Part shown: piece after piece, positions 45,271 through 57,042 of the stretch | Layout: every line of letters starts with the position of its first letter | Numbering within the stretch: the stretch's first letter is position 1 | Assembly: GCA_028564925.1 (NCBI GenBank) | Contig: CM053029.1 | Span: 288,589,057-288,653,056 of the forward strand | Source of the DNA: Lithobates sylvaticus | Lineage: Eukaryota; Chordata; Amphibia; Anura; Ranidae | Reading direction: 5' to 3' | DNA: 64,000 bases | Notes under the pieces: model-generated | What the model saw: only the letters and a program-made list of their open reading frames with translations | The model's database searches: none | What the model was told of the DNA's origin: nothing | Made by a program: the position numbers and the translations under genes

Positions 45271-45514
45271 TACTCTCTATCTTTACACCACTTGAACGCC
45301 ACAAAAATGTGTATCCCAGTCCACTGGAAATCACCCAATCCCCCTACCATTGAGGATTGGATTAGATGCATAAACAAAGTTGCGGAAATTGATGATCTGG
45401 TACACCAAGCCAAAGACACATCCACCAAATACCGAAAAACATGGGCTTGCTTCATCACTTCCCCACGACTGCCGAATACTCCCAACTATTCTCTCAGTAA
45501 TTTCTGAAGTCACT

Positions 45515-46375
45515 AAATAATGTGTCGGAGAAGAAGGGAAAGATCTCCCTTTACCCCCATCTTCTCTCTCACTCCACTACTTTTTCCTTATCACCACTCC
45601 CCCGTACCCACTCATTGCAGTTCTAAACACTGCCTCCCTCTAGAGACGGATGCTCTATTCACCTCCCCATCATTAGGTTTTACACATCTCCCAGCTGTCT
45701 CTCCGTATTACCAACTCCTTTCCTACGAGGTATCTCCTCTGCGGAGACACCCCCGCCCTAACCATTTTACATAAAGGACTCGTTGTACCACCCCCCTTGA
45801 GAGTCTTTTTCAATGACCAAGCCTGCTGGTCTTGCTTTTTTCCCTGGGGATAGCTAGAGGTCCGATGGCCGCAATTCTACAGAGAATTGGCCTATCTAGA
45901 AATAGCAGACCACATACCCTAGAGAACACCATGCAACTGATAATGGAAAGTATTCAATATCCTTAAGTTGACAGCCCGTATGGGGTGCCCTCACATGACT
46001 ATTATCAACACCAACACTCCTTGGGACCCCTACCCTTGATCTCTACTAATATAGTAAAAGTACTTTATGGGTCTTAACACTTCGACACTTCGATAAACTC
46101 ATTGAAGTGCAACGTTAGGGACACTACAGCACGTTAAGGATATATATTACTTAATAATATATAAGATGACATAACTACTTGTATATGTGTAGGTCCAAAC
46201 ACCCATAAGGTTCAATATTTCTTGTTACACCTTACTTAAGTTAATGTATAATCCCTTCTCTGCTGTTGGTTATCTTGTGATATTACATTGTACTGACTTC
46301 TATGTATATCTCAATCCTGTTCTTGTAAATCATTTTTTGCATACAAAAAACATTGTTTTGGGAAAAAAAAAGGCC
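45515..46375 (+). other. L1 3' untranslated region
   Basis: Non-coding pyrimidine-rich, then AT-rich sequence from the ORF2 stop to an A-run. Part of the L1 at 43319-46375. Confidence 0.6.
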
Positions 46376-46699
46376 TAAACATGCTCAAAGATTTCAAACC
46401 CACTTAGAAGTCAGCAGACTCTGATGTAAGAAGAACAGAAAAGTTTAGTCCACTTTGAAATAAATAAAAAGGAAACCTCCCTAAGGGCGATGCAACCAAT
46501 AAAAACTGGCAGAGGTTCTATCCATTATCCACTCAATCTGTATGTCTATCCTGCACATCTACTCCCCATCTACTCCTCAATCCTGCTCCTATACATTATA
46601 TACCCACCTTAGCTTCCACACCACTCTGCTAGGCTGCTTATAGCAGAGAGGAATATCCACTACTCCCATGTATGGGCATTTTCATGCTTCTGTGAACAC
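46376..46699. other. no recognised feature
   Basis: Non-coding spacer between the L1 tail and the large foldback element. Confidence 0.5.
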
Positions 46700-46701
46700 T
46701 A

Positions 46702-49040
46702 GGGATGAGCCGAACACCCCCCCCGGTTCGGTTCGCACCAGAACCTGCGAACAGACCTAAAATTCGTGTGAACTTTAGAACCCTATTAAAGTCTATGGGA
46801 CTCGAATGTTCGAACTCAAAAGTGCTAATTTTACAGGCTTATGTGCAAGTTATTGTCCTAAAAAGGGTTTGGGGACCTGGGTCCTGCCCCAGGGGACATG
46901 TATCAATGAAAAAAAAGTTTTAAAAACATCAGTTTTTTCGGGAGCAGTGATTTTAATAATGCTTAAAGTGAAACAATAAAAGTGTAATATCCCTTTAAAT
47001 TTTGTACCTGGGGGGTGTGTATAGTATGCATGTAAAGGGGTGCATGTTTCCTGTGCTTAGAACTGTCCCTGCACAAAGTGTAATTTCTGCAGGAAAAATT
47101 TAAAAGCACTCGTGGCTATAATGAATTGTCGGCTCCCCGTAATACAGAGAACAGTCATTGAAAGTCATTGAAGAAAAAAAAAAAGCGTGGGGTCCCCCCC
47201 AAATTCAATTGGCCCACGTCAAATTAAAAAAAAAATGGCGTGGAGTTCCCCCCAAAAATCCATACCAGACCCTTTATCCGAGCATGCAACCTGGCAGGCC
47301 ACAGGAAAAGAGGGGGGCGAGAGAGAGCCCCCCCCCCCTCCTGAACTGAAGCTGGCCGGTGGTTTGGCGGCTTATCGGAATCTGGAAGTCCCCTTTAACC
47401 AGATCCCTCCCCTGTTTTAAATGGTAACGGGTACATTGTACCCCTACCATTTCACAAAGAAAGTGTAAAAAAATTGTAAAAAAACACTGTTGAGAAAAGT
47501 CCTTTATTAAAAATAAAAAAAATAAAAAAAAGATTCAAGCGGTGGAAATCCACTCTTGCTATCCAGCGATGGCTTATCTCTTCTCTGGGGGCCAGCGATG
47601 GGTGATCTCTCCCAATGACGTCCAACGCAGCGCATCCTGTCTCCACGGAGATACTGCGGGAATCCTGACAGCCTGATAAGGTCTTAGCTGAGGAGGATGG
47701 GGCCACCCGTCACCTGACCCCGCCCCCTCTGACGCAAGGAGAAAGCCTGGCTTCCCCAGTAAGGTGGGGTGACCCCGTCCCCACTCTGATGTAGCGTAAA
47801 TCTGCCCCGTCCTCTTCAGCTAAGACCTTATCAGGCTGTCAGGATTCCCGCACTGTCTCTGTGGAGACAGTATGCGCTGCGCTGGACGTCATCGGGAGAG
47901 ATCACCCATCGCTGGACCCCAGAGAAGAGATCAGCCATCGCTGGATAGCAAGAGTGGATTACCACCGCTAGAATCTTTTTTTTCTTTTTAATAAAGGACC
48001 TTTCCCAACGGTGTCAGTGTGTTTTTTTTTTTTTACACTTTCTTTGTGTGTACCCGTTACTATATCAAACAGGGGGGGCGGGATCTGGGGGTCCCTTGTT
48101 AGCCCCCCGCCCGCAGACCCTCACAACCACCGGCCAGGGTTGTGGGGATGAGGCCCTTGTCCTCATCAACATGGGGACAAGGTGTTTTGGGGGGCTACCC
48201 CCAAAGCATCCTCCCAATGTTGAGGGCATGTGGCCTGGTACGGTTCAGGAGGGGGGGCACTCTCTCGTCCCCCCTCTTTTCCTGCGGCCTGCCAGGTTGC
48301 GTGCTCGGATAAAGGGTCTGGTATGGATTTTTGGGGGGAACTCCACACCATTTTTTTTTATTTGGCGTGGAGTTCCCCTTAAAACCCATACCAGACCTGA
48401 AGGGTCTGGTATGGATATTTTGGGGGAACCCCAAGTCATTTTTTTTTTTTATTTTATAGCGGGGTTCCCCTTAATATTGATACCAGACCTGAAGGGCCTG
48501 GTAATTGAATTTGGGGGGAACCCCACGCTTTTTTTTTTTTTTTATCAATGACTTTCAATGACTGTATTACGGGGAGCTGACAATTCATTATAGCTGAGAG
48601 TGCTTTTAAATTACTTTTTTTCCTGCAGAAATTACACTTTGTGCAGGGACAGTTTTAAGCACAGGAAACATGCGCCCCTTTACAGGCATACTATACACAC
48701 ACCCCATGTACGAAATTTAAAGGAATATTACACTTTTATTGTTTCACTTTAAGCATTATTAAAATCACTGCTCCCGAAAAAACTGCCATTTTTAAAACTT
48801 TTTTTGCATTGATACATGTCCCCTGGGGCAGGACCCAGGTCCCCAAACACTTTCTATGACAATAACTTGCATATAAGCCTTTAAATTTAGCACTTTAGAT
48901 TTCTCCCATAGACTTTTACAGGGTGTTCGCGGCTTTTCGAATTTGCCGCGAACACCCCAAATTGTTCGCTATTCGGCGAACGGGCGAACAGGCAATGTTC
49001 GATTCAAACATGAGTTTGACTTGAACTCGAAGCTCATCCC
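46702..49040. mobile_element. 2.3-kb foldback (palindromic) element
   Basis: Left GGGATGAGCC and right AGCTCATCCC with TA outside both (46700-46701 and 49041-49042). The arms pair over roughly 1 kb around a centre near 47.75 kb. Examples: GATAAGGTCTTAGC (about 47676) with GCTAAGACCTTATC (about 47818); AAGCGTGGGGT (47183) with ACCCCACGCTT (48518); the CCCCAGGGGACATG and CATGTCCCCTGGGG motifs. The right arm is longer by about 230 bp, with extra sequence at about 48060-48240. No protein-coding gene. Confidence 0.9.
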
Positions 49041-49042
49041 TA

Positions 49043-50211
49043 GTAAACACTAAAAAACAATGGGTAAATAATGTTTCTTGATGTGTTTTATACAAATTCC
49101 TGTCCTCATTTTAGGAAGCAATGTGAAGTCCAGAAACTTGCCACCATTCTGTGCTGAGGGGTGATGATCATTTAAAATGGCAAAATCACGCTAAATCTAC
49201 CACTTCATGGAGAAATTATTCAAAACATTAACATACTCAGAATGGACTTTCATAGCTGCATGTCGAAGGACTTGTTCCTTTTTTTGATTTACATTTTCTA
49301 TATATGTGTTCTGAGAGATTTTGTAACTGAAAGCTTGTGGAATAAAAAGAGATGGGCAATAAATTGAGTCTTTGTCTTGTTCTAATTTATCTAAATGTAA
49401 TCTAAAACAGCAATGTAATGAATAGATCATGGGCAATGGGCTAGAAAATCAAACTATAATGTATTGTAGAACATAATATTATATCTGTGCAGCAATAATA
49501 ATTGATCATACCGATTTGTCAGTCTTACACACTTACAATAACATTATATAACACAAAGCCAAATATGATTATGATGTTATACTGAATATATTACCAGGCT
49601 CCTTGGACTTTTTAAATTACCCTCTTTAAAAATTGTGCTCTTTAATGAAAATGTGTTTATTTTTTAAAAGTAATTTCAATGTCTAAGCTTGTAATAACAA
49701 ATAACATTGCATGCCGGATACAGGGTTTCATTCTTATTCTCCCTTAGATAACTAAGAAGGAAAACATAATGTACAATAGTTTGAATAATAATTTCTAAAA
49801 AAATGCTCATTCTTTAAGTGTAACCTATTGGAAATGAGATTAATTGCAGAAGAAGGGTAATGTGGGCACACTAAACAAAGTCTAAAAAACTATAATATTT
49901 ATGGACATGAATTAAGAAACCGTTTAAAGGCAACCAAAGCCGACTGTTACATGTTACAGTCTAATTATACTATTTCCTTTAGGTCTATGTAGTGTGAGGG
50001 TCTGTTTTATTATTGTTTAGCACCTCTTGACCACTGAATACTGCTTAGGTGGGTCTTCAAATTATATTGCTTTGCAAAAAAAAAAAAAAAAGGGACTGAA
50101 CATATAGTGCATTGAGGTAGAATAGCTCCAATTGATTATGGCAAGTCAATTCCAATTTATATTTGTGTGACCTTAAATTGGATGGAACACAGTTACATTT
50201 GGCTGTACTAC
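49043..50211. other. AT-rich DNA, nothing recognised
   Basis: Low-GC, non-coding, one A-run at about 50078-50092. This may be unique host DNA. Confidence 0.5.
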
Positions 50212-50854
50212 TTAACCACTTCAATACTAGACACTTTCACCCCCTTCCTGCCCAGGTCAATTTTCAACTTTCAGTGCTGTCGCACTGATTGGCACTGATA
50301 GGGGGCACTGATAGGTGGCAATCAGTGGCGGCTGGTGAAGTTTTAGGAAGGGGGGGCGCCAGACTCCGCCCTGCCTTTTTGACCCCTCCCACTTGGTGAA
50401 AATGAGCGTGGTTTCAGTGAAATAGTGGGCGTGGCTCTAAGGTGGTGTGGTTAGCGTCTGAGATGAACGAGGGATGGAGGGAGAGAGGAATGAAGGGGCA
50501 GCAGGCCCAGATCCTACACAACAATAGAAATATGTGTATTCTAGAAAGTTTAACAATCAGCAGATAGCAGATGGTGTTAGCACTTCAATCATCCCGGCAC
50601 CATGGTTGTTATGGTTTCAGGATGATTGAAGCGCATTATTTCTATTATTACACTGTAAAAGTAATATATAAAATAAATTGATTCGACTCACCATAATGCG
50701 GAATCAGTGGGAGCCCTGAGCGTGTCACCTGCCACGTCGCCTGCCACCAGATGCCATCAGGCGTCCCCAGCGGAGTCCTCCCTTACATCAGGTGCCCTCA
50801 GTGGAAAACCTCCTTACATGCAGCCTGTGTCCCACCAAATGCAGCCAGCCTGTG

Positions 50855-51440
50855 TGTAGAACATGTTATGTAGGACATGCCATGAATTACATGTTGTACA
50901 TAGCATGTCCTACACATAGCATGTTCTTCTACACATAAAATGACATAAACATAACATGACATGAACATAACATGTCCTCCACATAACATGACATAAACAT
51001 AACATGTCCTCCACATAACATGACATACACATAACATGTCCTCCACATAACATGACATACACATAACATGACATAACATGACATACACATAACATGACAT
51101 AAACATAACGTCCTCCACATAACATGACATACACATAACATATCCTCCACATAAAATGACATAAACATAACATCTCCTCCACATAACATGACATACACAT
51201 AGCACAACATACACCTAGCATGACATATACATTGTGTGTCCTCCACATAACATGTTCTACACATGACATACAAATAACATGTCCCACATATAGCACATAC
51301 TGAACATAATGTCGTCCACATAACATGTCCTATGCCTACAATTTTTTTACCCATAGCATATCCTCCACAAATCATGAGTTGCACAGCATGTCCTACATAG
51401 CATGCCCTGTACATAAAATGCCATATAACATGACATACAC
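50855..51440. repeat. ACATAACATG minisatellite
   Basis: Composite repeats of ACATAACATGTCCTCC and ACATAACATGACATACAC with a roughly 30-bp higher-order unit. The minus strand gives long Cys/Met/Val-rich frames in all three phases, which are array artefacts. Confidence 0.9.
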
Positions 51441-51972
51441 ATAAAGAAGCCCAAACATATGTGTAGTCATGTGTAGGACATCATACTGCAGACACCCACT
51501 CCTGGCCAGAGACAACACCTCGGATTGTAAGCACTTGTTGATGTCATTATGGGAGGGGGAGGGATTCTCATTAGGTGATCAGACAGTCGCTGGAAGTAAG
51601 GATGGCTTTAATTTGAGTGGGGTGGGTGGGGGAGGGGAGGAGTTCATTAGAGCAGCTGATAAAACTCCTTACCTTCCCCGGCTGGCCAGCCTCATCATTC
51701 TCTGTGTCCTCTGCCCAGTATGTGTCCGCTGTTGGTGTGGATGGAGGGATCACTATGGAGGCTGGCATCCCAGATTCCAGTGCCCGGAGAGTCAGTCTGC
51801 TCCTCATACTTTCTGTTTCCTCTCTCTCACGGGCGCAATGGGATAGAGGAAACAGGAAGTGACATCAAACTCGGATGTCACTCAAACCGCCTGGCCGTAG
51901 TAATAGAAGCGCCGGGCGGAGGCTACTCTGCGATTTGTAAAGCGCCGCAAGGTGGGATAAACTCCTGCAAAT

Positions 51973-52076
51973 GAAGCGCCACGTCTGCAATCTTGTGATT
52001 GCATAGACGTGGTGCTTCCCATTAGTGCACTGTGTCCGGCGTTGCACTGTGTCTGGCGTCCGGACACAGTGCACTT
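51973..52076. repeat. two hairpins at hAT right end
   Basis: GAAGCGCCACGTCT pairs with AGACGTGGTGCTTC (51974-52018), and AGTGCACTGTGTCCGG with CCGGACACAGTGCACT (52024-52075). Confidence 0.85.
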
Positions 52077-52450
52077 ATGGACGTTTCTTTGTATTTTATT
52101 TTTAAAGGGCCAGTTTTAAACATGTCTTTTTTGTGACTGCCTGGAGGGGGGGCTGCGCCCACGTGTCCCCTATGGACAGGCCATAACTGGTGGCAATGAT
52201 AGGCACTGATGGGCACTGATGGGCAGCAGTGATAGGCACTGATGGGCACTGATAGGTGGCACTGATGGGCACTAATGATCACTCAGAAAGCAAAGATTAG
52301 CATGGATGGGGCTGCACTGATAATCAGGGCACTGATGATCACTGCCCTGATTATCTGTGTAATTGTCCCCTGACACACTTGCCAGTTACCAGCTCTCCCC
52401 ATGCTGTGACAGCGCATGAGTAAAAGAATACCGATAATCAGCAAGTTTGT

Positions 52451-52800
52451 TTTCCTCCACCAAAAACTCGCTCATCTATGTCTTTAGGGACCTTGCTTTG
52501 TGCACTGGTGTGCAGTCATGTTGGAACAGGAAGGCCCAACCTCAAACTGTTCCCACAAGGTTTGACATGTTAGGTATATATTTACTTGGAGCAACCACAT
52601 ATTTTAAAGTTTACCAATAAAATTGGGTAATTTATTGTGTGTTTGTGCCCTAAAATTTAATTTAGCATGTTTTTTACTGAAATTTTGCATTTCCTAGACC
52701 TTTGCTGTAATATCGTGTGACATCCCTTGAAATTATCTAGTGAAAAAGCTGTCTCATTTAGTAGCATTGTAACTAAATAAGACAGCTGTCTGATTTTTAA
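52451..52800. repeat. unclassified interspersed repeat
   Basis: CTTTGTGCACTGGTG..CAGTCATGTTGGAACAGGAA resembles a repeat widespread in fish and amphibian genomes; class not assigned. Confidence 0.35.
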
Positions 52801-53219
52801 ATAAATTTAATAAAGTAAAAGCCTTTCCTGATGGACTCCATTGCAGCATACGTTTTGGTAGCCCCACCCTCACTCCTATGCCATAGAACCCCACTCCCAT
52901 AAATTGTCAGGCTGAGCCAGAGGCCACGTTCGGTAACTAGCCTACTCATGACTCTGGTAGGGATCTTCTGCTGGAGTCCATCAGGAAAGGAAAATGACGG
53001 TAATTATTTGATAGTAAATTTTCAGTTTTCCTGACAGACTTTCCTGGCAGCATATGTTTGGGAACTAACTAAAAAAACAAGGGTGGGATGTCTGAAAAGT
53101 AGGGTTTTAATAATAGCCAACAGAAACCCTATGGATAGATATTAACAGCATAAGGAATTTAGCTACACCCCACAATGAGCCAGAACAGCTTTAATGCAAG
53201 ACATTCCATCCTCCTATAA

Positions 53220-55280
53220 CTATTTCTGGTGCCCATTCACAGGGAGCCTATGAAGCCTACACACTCCTGGCTGAGTATGTGGTGACTGCTTCCATAGGAA
53301 CCAAACCCTAAACCTTATAGGCCTAATGGCTAGCTGCAATGACTCATCCAGCAGAAATTCTGGATGACTTCTCCGTCCCGCTGATTCTACTAGAGAGAGT
53401 GACAAATATGTCCTAAAACTCTTAGCAAAGCTGTAGCATGAGAGTAGACGTGCACTGCCAAAAAAATTGTTCATTTTCGTTTTCGTTTCATTCGTTATGA
53501 TCGCAATTAGTAAATTCGTTCATTCATAAATTCGTACATTCGTATATTCGTACATTCGTAAATTCATACATTCGTAAATTCGTACATTCGTACATTTGCA
53601 AATGCGTACATTTGTAAATGCGTTCATTCGTACATTCGTAAAGTAGAAAATTCATATATTCGTACATTCGTAAATTAGAAAATTAGAAAACTTGGAAATA
53701 CGAAAACCCCAAAAATTGAAAATCTGAAATAGTCACTAACTATTAAATTATAGGTATTGTAAAATCTGACATTCGTACATCGTACATTCGTAAATTTATA
53801 CATTCGTAAATTCGTACATTTGCAAATGCGTACATTTGTAAATGCGTTCATTCGTACATTCGTAAAGTAGAAAATTCATATATTCGTACATTCATAAATT
53901 AGAAAATTAGAAAACTTGGAAAATACGAAAACCCAAAAAATTGAAAATCTGAAATAGTCACTAACTATTAAATTATAGGTATTGTATTTCCTTTCAAATT
54001 TGTCTGTTAGTGAACACGAATTTATCTGAAGTTACCAAGTATCCAAAATAACGAACGCTGCATCTAAACAAATTTACACATTTTCAAATTTACGAATATT
54101 CGGAAAAATTTGTTAAACAGATTTTCTTTAATTTGGATATTTCCGAATTAACAAATTTGTTGAAATTCGTAAAAAAATTAATTTGGAACGAAACAAAATG
54201 CACATGTCTACTTGAGAGCATGCTCGAAGTATCCCAATATCCATGGAATGGAACCAGTTATTCTTGGTGGTCCTGCATATGGGAGGAACAAATCCTTTGT
54301 TCTCATAGAATGCCAAAGCCCCCTCAGATTGCTGCTCAGAATGGATATAAAAATGACCCATACTGGGCAGAAAGCCACAAGGATCCCTTTTGGCACAAGG
54401 CCCAGATCCCGGAAAATTTCCTCCATAGAAAGGCTGCCTTCATGACTAAAAGCTGGAGCCACATGCCAGGCTGCTGCCCACAAAGCTGCTATTCCCCGAG
54501 TGGAGTGTGCTGTCACTACCTCTGAAGGAGCCAAGCTCTTAGCCCTGTATGCTTGCTGGATGGTCTGTACGATCCAGGATGCGATTGTCCTGGTTGAGGC
54601 TTTCTTTCCTTTATTAGCGCTAGAGTGCAGAATGAAAAGGTGATCAGATCGTCTGAAGGAAGAAGTGATTCGTAGATAGTCTTTTAGAACTTCACCTATG
54701 TCTAGAGGGTGCTTCTAGGAAGATCCTGGAGACCTGAATGTGGGTAACAAAATCTCCTGGTTCTTGTGGAACACTGACATCACTTTCAGGTTTGAGCCCA
54801 GCATTGGGATGAGTACTACTCGATGCGGAAAAATTGTCAGGAAGGGTTCTTCATGACCTAGTGACCCAATCTCAGAAACCCTCTTGGCTGAGGTAATGGC
54901 TATTAGGAAATCTACTTTTGCAGAAAAGTCCTTAACGGAATGTGGTGAAGGCCAGATAAATAATCGAGGACGAGGGGAAGATCCCATTTTGGGAACCTTG
55001 GTCTCTTCTGGGGCCTGAGTCTGGATGCCCCATGGAAAAACTGTCGAACTAAAGGATGAACTGCCCATGAGGTTCCTGAGAAAGCTGACAAGGCCGACAC
55101 TTGGACCCTGAGAGAATTAATAGATAACTGTAGATCTAGGCCAGTTTGGAGGAAAGTAAGAATATCCTGAACTTGTGGATGTCTGAAGGATCTGCCCGAA
55201 GAGTAAGAAAACTCAACAAATGTTGCCCAAATTCTCCCATAAACTTTATTTGCGCTTGTCCCTCTTGATCTCATTAGTGG
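53220..55280 (-). pseudogene. tyrosine recombinase region of DIRS-type fossil
   Basis: Shows an SPHSVKDFSAKVDFLIAI-like helical block with ITSAKRVSEI (box-I type R) and TAHSTRGIAALWA (HxxR box-II type). Recognised as the family's integrase-like protein. Broken, and split by an inserted repeat at 53444-54210. Confidence 0.75.
53444..54210. mobile_element. MITE-like insertion with ATTCGTA repeats
   Basis: Ends TAGACGTGCAC and GTGCACATGTCTA (imperfect inverse), possibly with a TA target. The interior holds tandem ATTCGTACATTCGTAAATT units in two blocks. A segment of about 190 bp is duplicated, at 53585-53760 and 53815-53990. Inserted into the DIRS-type fossil. Confidence 0.65.
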
Positions 55281-55599
55281 AGTGAGTGGAGATCACTTTT
55301 AAGGAGCATCCAAAGGATTCCAGCCTCTCCCATTCAAGAACCAGACCATCAGTCTCAGCTGTGCCGGAAAAGGATGCAGGACTGTCCCTTGAGAAAGAAG
55401 GTCTGGTCTGAGAGGAAGAGGCACCGGATCCCTCTCAGAAATCTGAGGATAATTGGGAGCGGGGGAAAGGCATACGCCCTCTTGAAACTCCAATGATCCG
55501 TCAGAGCATCTGTTCCGAATGCCTGGCTGCAACGACCCCGAGTGTAAAATTTCTTTACTTTGAAGTTGCAGGGAGAAGCAAAAAGATTCACTTCGGGAC

Positions 55600-56160
55600 T
55601 GACTCCTATTGATAGAATACACTTGAATGTTTCCGCATGAAGTGACCATTCGTTGTTGTCCAATTGATTGTGTAAAAGGAAGTCCGCCTGAGTGTTCTTG
55701 AACCCGGGAACGAATACTGCAGAGATGCCAGACAGATTTCACTGGAGCTCCGTGTGCTTCCTTGCTTCTTCACATAGGATACCGCCGTGGTATTGTCCAT
55801 CCTTAGTAACACTGACTCTCCCTTCAAGAGGTGAGAGAAGGACTGGAGAGCACACCAGGCTGCTCAAAGTTCTAGAACGTTCGACCCTGGGTTGGGGAGA
55901 CGAGTGTGCCACTTGCCCTGAGTAAGGACTGATCCGCAAAGGGCCCCCCAACCGGTACCGCTGGTGTCGGTTGTAACTGTGACCCAGGAGATGGGGGCAA
56001 TGGAGTGGCAATTCAATAGGTTCTTGCGCTGAAACCACCAGAAGAGACTGTTCCTCATTGCTGCGGATACAAGAATAGTTTGATTCTTGTCACCTGACTT
56101 CCATTGACGGAGGAACCCTGACTGGAAAGGGCGAAACCTCCACAGGGCCCACTTGACCAT
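55600..56160 (-). pseudogene. RNase H of DIRS-type fossil
   Basis: TVTTDTSGTGWGA and LLRMDNTTAVSYVKKQG correspond to the first and later catalytic blocks of the RNase H domain found after DIRS RT. Broken. Confidence 0.75.
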
Positions 56161-56233
56161 AGGAGTCGTAGATACATTTGTGCCAATGATCTACAGTCAC
56201 TGAGAGGCCTTTAGACATGAGGCACGTAGGGCC

Positions 56234-57040
56234 TCAGAGATTCTCTCTTGAATCACTGGAATCTTCTTGAGAGATGTAATTTCTTACTGTATCGAATTGA
56301 GCTCCCAGATTGACCAGACGCTGGACTGGGACTAGGTGACTTTTCTCCAAATTCAGGAGATCCCCAAAGCTGGACAGGGTGGAGATTACCTGTTCCCTGT
56401 CTTGGGACAACATTAGGAGGTCGTCGAGGTAATGGTAAAGACGTATGCCCTTTAGTCTGATGAGGGCCACTACGACCAACAGAACCTTTGAGAAGACTTG
56501 GGGGGACATTGTCAGCCCAAAGGGAAGGCAGATGACTTGCAGGTGTTCTTCCCTGACTTGAAACCTGAGATATTTGTGAAACTCTTTTTCCACTGGGACG
56601 TGGAAGTAGGCGTCTTTTAAGCCAATTGAAATCAGCCAATCTCCTGGCTTGCTGAATGGTTGACAGAGTCTCCATCTTGAACTTTCCATGCTGTATGAAT
56701 TTGTTGAGGTAGGTCAGGTCGATGCTTGGGCACCAAGCGACACTTTTCTTTCGAACTAGGAACAGAGGGGAATATACCCCTTGAAGCCAGTCGTCTTTTG
56801 GAACGTGTGCCACTGCCCCCTGAGTCTTTAGTATGTCCACGTAGGACATTAATGCCTGCTTCTTTTCCTCCGAAGAAGGGAGTAGAGTGGATATGAATCT
56901 GGGGGGAGGGGTCCTGGAGAAGGCCCATTTGTGATCTGACGAGACCGTCTTGACAACCCAATGGTCTAAGATCAAGGCCACCCAGACGTGCCAGAAGAGG
57001 ATCAGAAGTGCCCCTACCCGACCCGCCTGGGCGAGCGCAA
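56234..57040 (-). pseudogene. reverse transcriptase of DIRS-type fossil
   Basis: Shows DLTYLNKFI, SIGLKDAYFHVPV, LRFQV, LPFGLTMSPQVFSKV and the active-site-type YHYLDDLLML. All are characteristic of DIRS/Ngaro-type RT. Broken. Confidence 0.85.
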
Positions 57041-57042
57041 TC

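Larger units (their letters stand above)
43345..45506 (+). pseudogene. L1 ORF2 C-terminal half, interrupted
   Basis: This encodes VRVNGHLSNAFSISDRTRQG, CPLSPLIFVLMLESLLI, LAAFADDILLFL (about 43530-43566) and, after stops and frame changes, MSWSMGLFSWFGRA and KMNILPIILYILQ. At 44192 a foldback element interrupts it. Downstream, CIPVHWKSPNPPTIEDWI and AEIDDLVHQAKDT (45310-45420) match the L1 region where C-terminal helices precede the end of ORF2. A stop directly follows FADDILL..FNTLTNL at about 43635. Confidence 0.85.
43319..46375 (+). mobile_element. 5'-truncated L1, split by a foldback element
   Basis: RT blocks start at about 43340 and continue to 44191. The frame resumes after the insertion at 45273 and ends near 45510. 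A non-coding 3' region and an A-run at 46361-46370 follow. The truncation point near 43319 removes the N-terminal half of ORF2. No target duplication is identified. Confidence 0.8.
50323..52189. mobile_element. hAT-type element, non-autonomous, perfect 8-bp TSD
   Basis: Begins CAGTGGCGGCTGG and ends CAGGCCATAACTG, with imperfect terminal inverted repeats. Flanked by GTGGCAAT at 50315-50322 and 52190-52197. 1,867 bp with no transposase. It contains a minisatellite and two GC-rich hairpins near the right end. Confidence 0.88.
50216..52450. mobile_element. piggyBac-type repeat split by a hAT element
   Basis: TTAA (50212-50215) then CCACTTCAATAC marks the left end. GGCACTGATAGG-type tandem repeats begin at about 50289 and continue after the hAT insertion (52198-52280), showing that both sides were one repeat. 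The right end is not seen. Confidence 0.6.

Noticed and set aside
48048-48551. 167-codon frame as a gene
   Set aside because: It lies within an arm of the foldback palindrome; residues follow from G-runs and the inverted repeat.
50798-51414. Long minus-strand Cys/Met/Val-rich frames in three phases
   Set aside because: Products of the ACATAACATG minisatellite, not genes.
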